64,000 nt of DNA from Candolleomyces eurysporus (taxonomy: Eukaryota; Basidiomycota; Agaricomycetes; Agaricales; Psathyrellaceae): positions 101,063 through 165,062 of the forward strand of contig JANBPK010000710.1 of assembly GCA_027579435.1 (NCBI GenBank), in the 5' to 3' direction. The notes below the pieces were generated by a model. The model had not been told where the DNA came from. It searched no databases and saw nothing but the letters and a program-made list of their open reading frames with translations. Below, piece after piece: positions 48,898 to 58,920 of this stretch. Within the stretch, counting starts at the first letter, position 1. Each line of letters begins with the position of its first letter. The position numbers and the translations under genes are program-made.

Positions 48898-49275
48898 TAT
48901 GTAAATCTGCGCGCTTTCTGACTCCTGACACTTCGACTCATGGCACACAGCAGAGGTTGGCTATGCACCTCGTCCTAGGCATTGCGGAAATTACTCCCGA
49001 GCTGAGTGCTGTTCGTACCCTGTGGGCTGGCATGCATGCCAGCAGTCACATCGACCTCTCCGGCGATCAGCTATGTGACGGGCGCTTCAAGAAGACATAG
49101 TGATGAACCACCCTAATCTTCTGCTGTTTGGGTCGGTGAGCCAGCTCGTTCGAATATCCGTGAACAAAATGAAGACACGAACCAAGGACGTCGAGAATTA
49201 AAGGGACGAGTCAGGGCCTTTGAACGAGTTTGGAACTCAGACCCTCCCGCCGCCTCTTCACCCGTCTTCCTTTCC
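48898..49275 (+). repeat. PARP-unit upstream block 3
   Basis: Third member: GCGCGCTTTCTGACTCCTGA near 48909, GACGGGCGCTTCAAGAAGAC at 49078, and box GGGTCGGTGAGCCAGCTCGT at 49130-49149, ending at the ATG of copy 3. Confidence 0.7.
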
Positions 49276-50923
49276 ATGTCTATGTTTTTCGGGTCTCTAG
49301 CTGCCAGTGTCAAAGAGACAATAGCGCCGCCCACAGATGCGAACAAGCGTTCGGTCTTGAAAAAAAGTAATCCCCAACTTCACGGGGAACCCCAAGAATC
49401 TTGGCACGTTGATCACTCCTGTTTACTCTTCGATTTTTTCCAGAGGCCTTGAACTTGCCCCCGGTGGCCCCACCCAGGAACGTGACGACAATTTCGTCGT
49501 CTGATGGAGGCAGTGTGAGGTCGAAGTTGAAGAAAGCCCCTAGAAGTAATGGCGCGGCGACTAGTGCATCGGTGCCTGCTGCTCCGTCCATTCAGGAGTC
49601 TATGACGACAGGTTCTACCAAGGGCCGCTCAGTTTTGAAGAAATCTGCCCCTACTGGGCTGCGTTGCGTGGTAAGCGAGTCCTTTCTCATGTTTCACGTG
49701 TTTGGCTTTGCCATTCACACTCTATTATGATCTCAGGTTTGCAAAATCCACCGGGCCAGCAACGAGTACAGTGGTATTGTCTGCAGTCTTACTTGCATTG
49801 AGAACTTCTGGCAGGATGGCCCTACTGACCCTCGCATGTGCAATGTACGTGGCCTACTCCTTGGTGGAAGAGAGCTATGTTTATCTCTTTTTCACAGGCT
49901 TGTCATCGTCGGCCAAAGCTACAAGGCCAGCAACAATGTGGAGGGACATGTGCTGACACGGCCAAAGTTGCCTGCTTAGTGTGCAAGTTCCGACCCAAGG
50001 ACGGGAAACATGACCTCTGCAGCTTGGCTTGTAAGAGGCTTGCTATGAAACTGGCCCCATTTATCCTTGAGATTCCGAGAGCTCATACAATCTACGATAT
50101 GGGTAAATATGCTTTTTTGATAAAATTCCTGTCGACGAATCTCGGCTGTTTAACTTGCACACTCTAGTTGAAAGGCATTTAAAGACAGCATGGAAGGGGA
50201 GCCACTCTTCCATTCCTGTCATCACGAGAGTCTTTAAAATTATTGAAAACGAAGACTTTCAGAGGCCATACGAGCTCTACCGGTTTGTTTTTCATAGAAA
50301 CTGCAGGTTATTCTGCCTAGCTCACGGAAGAATACAGAAACCGCATTGGGCCGGAAGAGTGCTTTCGGTACCATGGGACAAAACGGCAATGCCAGCTTGG
50401 AGTATCAACGAAGAAGCTCTGCTCTTCCTCATCTTGTGCTGTCTGTAATATTCTGAAGCGTTCCTTCAGTGTCGATGTCGCGAATCCTAATGGAGCGTAA
50501 GTCAGCGTCCTCTGCTGTTCCCATGATATCGCTTACTACACTTATCTGTACTTATGTATGATATAGGTTTGGCCAGGGCATCTATACCTCGTCAGCGTCG
50601 AGCAAGTGAGTCCTTAGTTTGTTCTCTCCAAATCTCACATTAAATGTCCTCATCTCAGAGCCTACGACTTCTGCAACCAAGACGGTGCGCTTCTCCTGAA
50701 CAAGGTCGTCCTTGGGAGAGTCAGGCAAGTGAAAGACTGGTACGAGGTTACGAGTTGTCCTCAAGGATACAATTCTGTAAGCTAGCCATCGCCAATCTTA
50801 GTGTATGCAAAAGTTATTAACTTTCTCCAGGTTGTTTTCGAGCACAAGAATGGAACTCGCAACGAAACCATTCTCTACTCAGACGATGCCATTCGGCCTG
50901 TATTCTTGATCATGTTCCAATGA
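49276..50923 (+). CDS. Tandem PARP-type ADP-ribosyltransferase, copy 3
   Basis: A shorter head (MSMFFGSLAASVKETIAPPT) continues after an intron with ALNLPPVAPPRNVTTISSSD and a single repeat-like module. The Cys-rich region reads VCKIHRASNEYSGIVCSLTC, NFWQDGPTDPRMCN, VCYRRQKLQGQQQCGGTC and CLVCKFRPKDGKHDLCSLAC. The catalytic region reads RYHGTKRQCQLGVSTKKLC, SCAVCNILKRSFSVDVANPN, FGQGIYTSSASSKAYDFC, GALLLNKVVLGRVRQV and NETILYSDDAIRPVFLIMFQ. It is closest to copy 1 from the Cys-rich region on. One Cys of the first knuckle pattern (FCEDG in copy 1) is replaced by Trp (FWQDG), so zinc binding there may differ. All introns join in phase. Confidence 0.75.
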
Positions 50924-51461
50924 TTGATTGTCATTCGCGCTGTGAGGAAAACGGAGTCAACGGGAAAAGTCAGAACCATAACGCCAATGATGGGCCAGTA
51001 AAGCCTACGTGTTTATTCAAGAATCTTTGATTCGTGGACAGGTATCTATGTTTGTTCCAGCAGACGTTGCCAAACTATTAGTAGAAGAGGCTTTCAGCAC
51101 CACGGATTGTAATGACCGACGAATAAATCAACTCCGACTTCGACCACTGCGAATACTGCGAAATAGAAACGAAGCCATGCGGTGACTTCCACCAGTTCCT
51201 TCCTCGATACAGTGCCCACCGAAAGGAAGCAGCGGCAAGATGCTCAGAGATGATATGTATGTGTCGGGCACCGAAGCTTTCCTTTACAATCCCCCTTCCC
51301 CACCTTTTCTTTCTTTGTATCCACCCTCCTTCCTATCCTCTTTGCGTTCCTTGTTCTGTTCTGTCCTCTTCCCGCCCGCTGCGGCCGACGAGTTCGCTAA
51401 CAGATAGATCTCCCCCCTCTTCCCACTCTTCTTTCCGAATCTATGCTCTTTTTCGGCGCAG

Positions 51462-51573
51462 TTTCATCCCAGAAGGCACGGGAGTGATCGTTCTGCCTTA
51501 CTGTCAACATCTACGCTACTTCTCACCTTACCCGGACTCGTTCATCCCAGAACGGTGGCTTGACTCGAACTAA
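51462..51573 (+). pseudogene. Cytochrome P450 fragment
   Basis: A 37-residue piece reads FIPEGTGVIVLPYCQHLRYF then SPYPDSFIPERWL, the P450 segment from the K-helix/meander to the PERF-type motif (PERWL). In the family an Arg/His-Asp-Pro should follow LPYCQH; part of this is missing. No ExxR upstream and no heme Cys loop downstream is found, and a stop follows at once. It is a relic of a P450 gene. Confidence 0.6.
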
Positions 51574-51810
51574 GAGTGAGCTGCTTGTAGAGGTCGTGTC
51601 TAGGACGTAAAAGTGTCCGGTGTCATCACGTTGGAACTACGAATATTATTACATGCAAATAGAATACAATTACAACTATGTCACGGTAGCATAGTTCAAA
51701 AGTGTACAATCTAATCAATGACCAGAATTTGATCCTGTCGGCGAGAAATTTGTTCGCTGACAGCCTCCTGGAGTGTTTGCGTACGCCAGGGGTGTAGAAG
51801 ATGGCCCTAG

Positions 51811-53607
51811 TCACTTCGTGCATTCCACATTCAAGGTCTCTGTGAAGTCCTTCGAGGCGTCGGGATTTGCAAAATACCGGTCGCTACCCTTCGCTTTAGC
51901 CAAATCAAACCAGATGTCCTGGCAAAGGTTGGAGTAGCCAGGAGGTGTCGGACGGGCGGCATCGAGGACTTTATTTCCAGTCTGGTCAGGGACGAGGGAC
52001 CAGAATGAAGACACTTCGAGCGACAATTTTTCCGGGCTTACGTGTCCGTAAGGGAAGTACTCCAGTTCCACAGTAGGAAGATAGTGTGGCGGCAACTCGA
52101 AACCTCGTTCCTTCGCATCCTCATCGTCGATGTGATATATCCACGCAAAAGACCCCCGTCCCTCTTCCAGAAAGACACGGTCCCTAAAAAANGACTCGTT
52201 CGGCGGTCGTGGATTGTTCCTTCGTATGAGCTCCTTCAAAATTCGCGTCGGCTTTGAAGGGATTGAAGGACATCAAAATCTTGATCGCGGTTTGGAGCGT
52301 AGTCTCCTCCCCACTCGCTCTCTTCTCCTGGCTCTCAGATGAAGCCGTGGTCCTAGGCTGGATTTCGACGACCCCCCAGAGAGGATCGGCAGTGTCGACC
52401 ATGATTTTAGTGAATTTCTGAGAATAAGGGGATGGGGTGTTCTTGTCGGTTTGGGAAGCTTGCGATCTCATCCGGCTGAATTTGACCATTGCGCTCTGTT
52501 GCGGGATATACTATGCCATGTGGTCAGAAGGACGTACAAATGGTCTCAGGGAGGTCTCACCTGGTAGCTCAGTTTGCCCATGAGTTGGATCCCCTGTATG
52601 AGTGGAAGACCGGGCTGGTGGATCACGGCCATGGCCTGGAACTGAACATCACTCGGCTCTCCAGTCAGACCGCCTTCCTCTGGCTCTGGTGGGTCCTGGG
52701 GCACGGCAGCAGTGTTCTGAAGCCCTAAGGCATTCTCCCCTGCCTTGATCCCCCCATCCGCGCCTTCTGGAACTGCCTCTCTTCCACTATCCCCTTCACC
52801 TCCTTCAACCCCAGAGACGCCTCTCGCCAGACCAAGACCGTTTACATCTGACATCTGCTGTGCGTCTGACCCACCAAGGGTTGGTAGTTGTCCAGCAGCT
52901 CCGATACTCACTGCGCCAGCGCCCTGCACTCCATCTCTATTGTGATTTCCTCCATTCGGCTCCCCTTCGGGAATAGAGGAGATGAGTAGCCCCTTCTCTA
53001 TCGCATCGCTGAACCGCAGATTGCAGACAGACGAAGCAATAGCACGATCGAAGGTTATGCAGTTCCCTTCTGCATCATATACCGGTGGCCTGACAGCTTT
53101 TCCCGAGGGCAAGAGTATCACGGAGGGATATGGTGCAGCCAGTTTTCCAACTTGCTCCAGGGCGGGTTGCTCCAACTCCAGCTCCTCCATGGGATAGATG
53201 TGAATTTCTTGGAGTAAGCTGGTGCTCCGTTCGAAAATCTCTTCGTTGAACCCAGCTAGAACGGTGATTGGCAACTTGAAACCGTTCACGGCCTGGACGA
53301 GTTCATCGCGGCATAGTCCCAGATGTTCTAACGCGGGCTTTGCTGCGAAAACTCCATGACGAATAGGGGGCTGAGAAGCCGGCTGTGGATCTGGAGTCTC
53401 GCTCAAGCTCCCAGCTGGCGAAGTAAACGGGAGCCTGGATTTATGAGTGGGTCCTATTTTCAGGGCAGCGAGTGTCGTTCTACGTACCCGAAGGATTCTG
53501 AACAATTGACGATCCCTGCCATTGGTCTGCCACTGACGCTGGATACGGTAGATAAGATGGTTGAAAGTTGATCTATGTTTCAAGTTTCCAGCTGGTCTCC
53601 GATTAGG
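51811..53607 (-). CDS. Unknown protein, 5' end apparently lost
   Basis: I do not recognise the family. From the 5' side, a spliced frame reads FQPSYLPYPASVADQWQG, intron near 53439-53488, LPFTSPAGSLSETPDPQPAS, HLGLCRDELVQAVNGFKLPI, EEIFERSTSLLQEIHIYPME, ASSVCNLRFSDAIEKGLLI, then a Gly/Glu-rich linker. A further intron (about 52497-52560) leads to VKFSRMRSQASQTDKNTPSP and DPLWGVVEIQP. The last part (ELIRRNNPRPPNE to LNVECTK) sits in a shifted frame near 52250, so another intron or an indel remains to be resolved. Upstream of about 53607 the sequence is antisense to a PARP-unit upstream block, so the original first exon and promoter seem to have been replaced. It may therefore be a dead gene. 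Confidence 0.45.
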
Positions 53608-54282
53608 TAAGCATGAGCGCTTCCTCCTGAACCCTGGCATACTGCGGATCTCTCAAACACATACCTCACTCCCAAGCATGAGGTGATGCAGATACTCTCG
53701 GGTTGAGCTGCTGTTCATGCGGCACTTTGGCATGTGTATCAGTAGTCCCAGCGATTGGCTAAAGGATAAGCGCTTCAAGACATCGGTGACCAGTCAGCTG
53801 GGCCTTCTGCGGCCTACCGATTGGGTTCAGTACGCAGCTCGTGCGGACATGCGCAGCGAAAATCAAAAACGACCTAAGGGGGNAGCTGACATATCGGGGA
53901 ACGCAAACAACCACACGCCTTTTACTCGTGGGGGACTCTAAGGAAAGGATTGCAACAAGGCTTGTAGAAGGTCGCTGAGTTGCAAGCTCAGACCCCAGCA
54001 CCTCCGCACCCATGCGCCTTTCTACCTCTGCTATTGTTGCTGCCCTGGCTGCTCGTGCGTCAGCACCACCAGAGGTCCCGCCCAAGGACGCGACAACAGG
54101 CCCACCACCCGACGAAGGCGGCTCGAGTTCGAAGAAAGCCTCCAAGATCGTCTCCATTTCAACGCTCGTTGCGGCTTTCGCTGCTCGTACCTCAGCACCT
54201 CCAGCAGTCCCGCCCAAGGTCCCGCCCGAATATCCGGCAACAGGCTCGTCGTCTGACGAAGCTATCCCGAGCTCGAAGAAAG
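53607..54282 (+). pseudogene. Broken fourth PARP unit: upstream block plus head repeats only
   Basis: The upstream block is recognisable (TAAGCATGAGCGCTTCCTC at 53608, CACTCCCAAGCATGAGGTGA at about 53671, a diverged box at 53825-53850 and TGAGTTGCAAGCTCAGACCC before the ATG). From 54012 it encodes MRLSTSAIVAALAARASAPP and a second module ISTLVAAFAARTSAPPAVPP, as in the heads of copies 1 and 2. It stops dead at about 54275-54285, where antisense RAD4 begins. The Cys-rich and catalytic regions are absent. Confidence 0.75.
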
Positions 54283-54844
54283 TGTCGGACCACCATAGAG
54301 CGAGGTGCTGCATCGCCCGTTCAAACATCCGGCCCCGCTGACCTTGATCGGGGATACGAGATGGATGAATCTGAGCGAATTCGTTCTGTAGAGTTATGGG
54401 CGTGAGCGACATTAGTCGAGCCTAACCAACGCTGCCCTGTTAGTTCGTCACGGAGATTCAATGAGAGCTCCAGTCACCTGCAATAGCTCGTCGTTGATCC
54501 AGGTATTACGATATTTGGCATTGGCCAGGAGTACGATTGCATGTATCTTATGAACATTGATTCTCATAAGACGTTCTTCATGAGATATGCCCTTCTTCCT
54601 GCTCGAGCGTCAGCTGAGCGCAGGCTTGCATGACCAGCACTACGCACTTGGACTCATCTTCCCCTTTCTTCCCTTTGGACTTTGAAGGCAGAGCTTTCAA
54701 TGTGATTTCGATATGTTCTTGCTGCGGTGGTTCTTCGATGTCCACATCAAAATGTGCTGGAACATCCACCTCTTCCCAGTCCATCTCATCTTCGCTATCA
54801 TTGGGCTCTTGTTCAAACAGATTTTGGTCAACATCTGATGACAT
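54270..54844 (-). pseudogene. RAD4: 5' fragment of RAD4/XPC (nucleotide-excision repair)
   Basis: Three exons splice in phase: MSSDVDQNLFEQEPNDSEDE with MDWEEVDVP, then KKGISHEERLMRINVHKIHA and IVLLANAKYRNTWINDELLQ, then ARLMSLTPITLQNEFAQIHP, SRIPDQGQRGRMFERAMQHL and WWSDTFFE. This is the conserved N-terminal region of fungal Rad4. The frame then runs straight into antisense PARP head repeats. The transglutaminase-like fold and the BHD1-3 damage-binding domains are missing, so this copy cannot act in damage recognition. The start ATG at 54844 precedes the usual acidic MDWEEV segment. A full RAD4 must lie elsewhere if the pathway is intact; this may be a partial duplicate. Confidence 0.8.
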
Positions 54845-55169
54845 TCTGGCAAAATGTGGACGACAACGACGACGGTCGTGGTGGTGGAAGAAAAACAAGA
54901 TGTGAAATCCAGACGTGACTCCAATGTCGCGATGACACGTCTGTCACGCTTCACGCGCAAACTTGTCACGCGAGAGTGTGACCTTCGGAACCGACGTTGA
55001 TGGCGGTGTTCTCGCCGTCGTTCACACGCTCCCGCCGCTTGGCTCTGTTAGGAATCAAAGCTTTCAACTTCCCAATTTTTCAAGAGTTGCAGTGTTCAAT
55101 GCTAACTCAACCGATCTTGGGACTACTTATTCTTATCCGAAACCCCTCTTTGACTCTGGGACGAACGTA

Positions 55170-56750
55170 ATGGCGAAGCATTCGAAAACGAAAACACCGA
55201 AGGAGGTGAAGCCCAAAACCTCAACCGCGAAGGAGAACGGGAAGGCGGCACCGAAGGACTCCACTGCGAAGGCTGCCGTGCCAGAAAAATCAAAATCCAA
55301 GGACAAAGGAAAAGGAAAGGCCAAGGCTGTTGAGCCAGAGCCTATTTTTGTGTCGCCTGATGAGGACGAGGATGAATGGGAAGACGAAGACGAGCTCGAC
55401 GAGGACGAAGCGATGGCTGCTGCTTCTTCGGACCAAGAGCCTGCAAGTGATAGCGAAGAAGATGACGAAGACGACGACGACGACGGTGTTGATGAAGAGG
55501 GTATGGAGCGGCTGTTGAAGGCGTTGGGTGAAGACGGCCTGGATGACTTCGACAAAGCTCAGATCATGGCTCTGAACGGAACCGACAGCGACGAGGAAGA
55601 GGATTCAGGGGAGGAGGGCAGTGAAGATGAGGATGTAGAGCAAGAGGGAGCGTCAGACGAGGAGGAGGATCAAAGTGGTAGCGAGGAGGAAGAGGACGAG
55701 GAAGAAAATGCCGCCAAACCCGCGAAATCGAAAATGGCTCCCCAAGCTGCAGATGACGAGGACGAAGAAGATGACGAGGCCATCCCATTGGACGAGGCTG
55801 ACGACTCCGTAGATGAGGATGCGGTTCCTCGACGGAAAGTCGAAATCGACAACAAGGTATGCAACTTCTGCTATCTCCTTTTAATGGCCAGGCTGACGGT
55901 GGAGTTTTGCAAGGTTGCATTGGAGCGTATTCGGGAAACAATCGCCCTCGACCCTTCGTTACCATGGACAGAAACTTTGGCCGTAACCTACCCCCACACT
56001 ATCGAAGTCGATGTTACCGACGATCTCAATCGTGAGGTTGCCTTGTACGTCACCTATCTCATCGTTCTTCGCATTCTAAGCTCATGTACATCGTCTAGCT
56101 ACAAGCAAGCACTGTATTCTGCCAATGAAGCTCGTAAACTCGCCGCAAAACACAAACTCCCATTTACCCGCCCCTCCGACTATTTTGCCGAGATGGTGAA
56201 AAGCGATTCACATATGGAGCGCATCCGTCAACGCCTGCTCAACGAATCCGCTTCCATCAAGCTTAGCGAAGATAAGAAGAAGCAGCGAGAGGGCAAGAAG
56301 TTCGGTAAGCAGGTGCAAATGGAAAAATTGAAGGAGAGAGAAAGGTCGAGGAAAGAAATGGATGAGAAGATCAAAGGCTTGAAGAGAAGTGCGTTTCTGT
56401 TCTATTTTCTTCCGTCTCACGTTTTACTAATAGCCCCCTCTCCAGAGCGAAAGGACATGCTGACCGGAGACGGCGAAGACAACGTTAACGACGATCAATT
56501 CGATGTCGCAGTCGAAAACGCTATCTCGGATAATAACTCGCGGCCTAACAAGAAATCCAAGATGTCAAGGCAGAGTAGAGACAAGAAATTTGGCTTCGGG
56601 AAGGGCACCGGTCGGTTTGCGAAACAGAATACCAGGGAGTCGACGGATAGCTTCGGTGGACCAGGTAAAGGAAAGGGAAAGCACCCCGGTGGAGCCAAGA
56701 AAGCCCAGAGACCCGGTAAATCGAAGAGGATGAACGCCAGAAACAAATAG
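55170..56750 (+). CDS. EBP2: rRNA-processing protein EBP2
   Basis: Ebp2 is a nucleolar factor needed for 27S pre-rRNA processing and 60S subunit assembly. The first third is Lys-rich (KHSKTKTPKEVKPKTSTAKE), then a very acidic middle (DEDEDEWEDEDELDEDEAMA). The conserved C-terminal Ebp2 domain is split by introns: ALERIRETIALDPSLPWTET, YPHTIEVDVTDDLNREVAL, YKQALYSANEARKLAAKHKL, TRPSDYFAEMVKSDSHMERI, a coiled-coil RQRLLNESASIKLSEDKKK, then KFGKQVQMEKLKERERSRKE. The basic tail ends KKAQRPGKSKRMNARNK. The ATG at 55170 gives the family-like N-terminus; an upstream extension of the frame to 54963 is unlikely. Three introns. The domain order matches yeast Ebp2. Confidence 0.92.
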   Translation: MAKHSKTKTPKEVKPKTSTAKENGKAAPKDSTAKAAVPEKSKSKDKGKGKAKAVEPEPIFVSPDEDEDEWEDEDELDEDEAMAAASSDQEPASDSEEDDEDDDDDGVDEEGMERLLKALGEDGLDDFDKAQIMALNGTDSDEEEDSGEEGSEDEDVEQEGASDEEEDQSGSEEEEDEEENAAKPAKSKMAPQAADDEDEEDDEAIPLDEADDSVDEDAVPRRKVEIDNKVCNFCYLLLMARLTVEFCKVALERIRETIALDPSLPWTETLAVTYPHTIEVDVTDDLNREVALYVTYLIVLRILSSCTSSSYKQALYSANEARKLAAKHKLPFTRPSDYFAEMVKSDSHMERIRQRLLNESASIKLSEDKKKQREGKKFGKQVQMEKLKERERSRKEMDEKIKGLKRSAFLFYFLPSHVLLIAPSPERKDMLTGDGEDNVNDDQFDVAVENAISDNNSRPNKKSKMSRQSRDKKFGFGKGTGRFAKQNTRESTDSFGGPGKGKGKHPGGAKKAQRPGKSKRMNARNK

Positions 56751-56966
56751 TCGATGTAGCGTAACCGGTTTGGCTTCCGTCATTCCAAGAGTTCTTGTCG
56801 AACTTTCCAGTTGCTGAAAACAAGGGTGACCTTTAACGCCCCTTTCCACGCTCTACGCGGCTGATTATGCATGATGTTTTGCTGTGGATCAAACGTGAAA
56901 ATTTCTTGATTAAGCGCCGACCATTTTGGAACTCAACGAGCTGCCACCAACACCCTCGTCACCGCC

Positions 56967-58535
56967 ATGTCTCTCCGTCATGGCTTTCAACCCATTGTTT
57001 CAAGCCGTCTTCAAGAAGCCTCAGTCACCGGGAAGGCTATCCCAATGTCGTTCGTCGGGAGAGAGTACGAGGCACGGCTTATTTCGAGTCCGGTGTACCG
57101 GTTGCCGGCTGAAGTCCTAGGGGAAGTCTTGCTTCTCGTCGTTTCACGAGACAGCGATGAGCTTCCGTATACGATGGCCAAGGACGAGTTAAAAGCTCTC
57201 CAGCTGGTCTGCAAGAGCTGGCGACATGTGGTACTCCTCACACATCAGCTGTGGGCAGTCCTCGCAGTCTTCGACGACCAGCTGCAATTGGAGAAAATTG
57301 TGACATGGTTCAGTCGTGCTGGGAACCTTCCGAAGAAGCTCATTGTTGCTCTCCGGTACCATGCTAACTGTACAGTCGATCGTTCCGGATGCGACCTTAC
57401 GAGTCAAACCCTGGCGAAATTGCTGGCAGAAGGACCCTTGTTGCATCATTTTCATTTCCAAGCTTCTGGTACCCAGTGCTTCCGATATTTTATGGACTCG
57501 TTACAGTCTTTGTCGAAGCCTGTACCGAGATCTCCCCGTCCTTGGGACCTCGTTCAAGCGCTGACCCTCAGCTTCACCCATCGTTGGACCGAACACTCCT
57601 CACGGCCATTATTCGACTGGATACCTTCAGCCGTCAAGTCCTTCCAACTACGTTGTCCAAATTATCCTCCAGAACCTACCATCACGCTGGAGTCGATCTC
57701 AGCAACCGTCCTGCACTCCTTGACTTCCTTCACACTCCTCTGTACCCAGATTCCGTCTCCGGTTCTGGGAGTCCTGAAGCATTGTGTTAACATTGTGACC
57801 TTGACTTTAGATCTCGGGTACAGAGAGGAAGTGCAAATACAAGATTCCGATATCCAACTCGTTGCCGAAGGCCTGTTCCTCCCCAGAATCCGCACGTTAA
57901 ATCTCGAAAACGTCACCCGTCACGGAGTCCATTTTTTACCAGTTCTCAAGACCCCGAACCTAGAGAACCTAAAGATTGGATTTCACCTTCGCTGGATTGA
58001 GGTCGCTCCGCCTCCATTCGAGGAAGCCATCCTTCGTTTCATCAATCGCCAATCAAACTGCGAGGCAACCCTGCGAAGGCTTCACCTAGATGGTCTAAAT
58101 CTGGACGGAAGCTCGGAGCAAGTCAGCCACATCCTTCTCGCCCTCCCCCATCTGACACACCTCGCATTGGGATACGTGTCCTCAGTACGACGAGAACCCA
58201 AGGGATTCTTCGATACTCTCCTCAGCAGAGCTTCGTTGCATGGGATGCTATGTCTACCTCAGCTCGAGGTTCTCGAACTTTTCAATTACCCGCCGGGTGA
58301 CTTTGAAGATTTGTGCCGATTTCTCGACATTCGCAGGTCGGATCGCTCGGCACCTCGTCAAGGGACTTCATCTCAAGCAGCATTTGGGAGGTCGCAGGAT
58401 ACCCTCAGAGAGCTGACTTGGAGATATTACCCAGTAGATGGCAGAAAGGACCATGATTTGGAAAGCTTCGAGATTGTAAAGGCGTTGAGAAGGTCTGGTG
58501 TATTGGTAGATATTGGACCCTTCTCCGAAAATTAG
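56967..58535 (+). CDS. F-box protein (single exon)
   Basis: A 522-codon uninterrupted frame. The F-box reads RLPAEVLGEVLLLVVS ... ELKALQLVCKSWRHVVLLT then HQLW, as in the many Agaricomycete F-box proteins. The remainder is a degenerate leucine-rich region: HSLTSFTLLCTQIPSPVLGV, CVNIVTLTLDLGYREEVQIQ, LFLPRIRTLNLENVTR, APNLENLKIGF-like KTPNLENLKIGFHLRWIEV, LALPHLTHLALGY. The predicted role is substrate recognition in an SCF ubiquitin ligase; the target is unknown. Absence of introns contrasts with its neighbours but is common in this gene family. Its stop overlaps the end of the convergent secreted-protein gene by 4 bp. Confidence 0.8.
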   Translation: MSLRHGFQPIVSSRLQEASVTGKAIPMSFVGREYEARLISSPVYRLPAEVLGEVLLLVVSRDSDELPYTMAKDELKALQLVCKSWRHVVLLTHQLWAVLAVFDDQLQLEKIVTWFSRAGNLPKKLIVALRYHANCTVDRSGCDLTSQTLAKLLAEGPLLHHFHFQASGTQCFRYFMDSLQSLSKPVPRSPRPWDLVQALTLSFTHRWTEHSSRPLFDWIPSAVKSFQLRCPNYPPEPTITLESISATVLHSLTSFTLLCTQIPSPVLGVLKHCVNIVTLTLDLGYREEVQIQDSDIQLVAEGLFLPRIRTLNLENVTRHGVHFLPVLKTPNLENLKIGFHLRWIEVAPPPFEEAILRFINRQSNCEATLRRLHLDGLNLDGSSEQVSHILLALPHLTHLALGYVSSVRREPKGFFDTLLSRASLHGMLCLPQLEVLELFNYPPGDFEDLCRFLDIRRSDRSAPRQGTSSQAAFGRSQDTLRELTWRYYPVDGRKDHDLESFEIVKALRRSGVLVDIGPFSEN

Positions 58536-58920
58536 ATACATAAATCGCCATGCGCAGCATGGGCCCTCGCCACAGGTTGAAGGAGGACATTCTTGAAGTA
58601 TAGAATTGTTCTGCTCCCTTTGATGATGTAGTACGTGGCTGAGCTGGGAGTTCGGTCGACGTCGACCAGGACTTTGGGCTCAGGCGGATTGAAAAGCGTT
58701 CCCGACGCCGTCGATAGAATCAGGCGAGAGACACTCGTTTCCGGTAGATAGCAACAGGTACGCTCGGGTCGTCCCACAGAGATTGCACCGTAATGGGTCT
58801 CAAGCTAGGATAGAAGAAATACATAGATATGAATTTAATCACTGGCACCCAGTGCACGTATATGTTGTTAGAAATAATAGCACCAGAAGCTAGGAATGCC
58901 ACGCTTGCAAGGACCTTCAT
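58532..58920 (-). CDS. Small predicted secreted protein
   Basis: Exon 1 encodes a clear signal peptide, MKVLASVAFLASGAIIS, then NNIY. A 57-bp intron (about 58801-58857, GTGCAC...CCTAG) joins in phase 0 to exon 2: LETHYGAISVGRPERTCCYL, SRLILSTASGTLFNPPEPKV, VDRTPSSATYYIIKGSRTIL and a C-terminus ending AHGDLCI. The total is about 102 residues with three Cys. I do not recognise the family. Two separate short ORFs hide the gene unless the intron is removed. Confidence 0.55.

Noticed and set aside
43600..54300. Transposon as the driver of the PARP tandem array
   Set aside because: I see no transposase, reverse transcriptase, terminal repeats or target-site duplications around the units; simple tandem duplication suffices.
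53759..54412. 217-codon minus frame fusing RAD4 to antisense PARP repeats as one gene
   Set aside because: The right part is RAD4 exon 3 and the left part is antisense PARP head sequence; the fusion is a breakpoint artefact of the open antisense frame.
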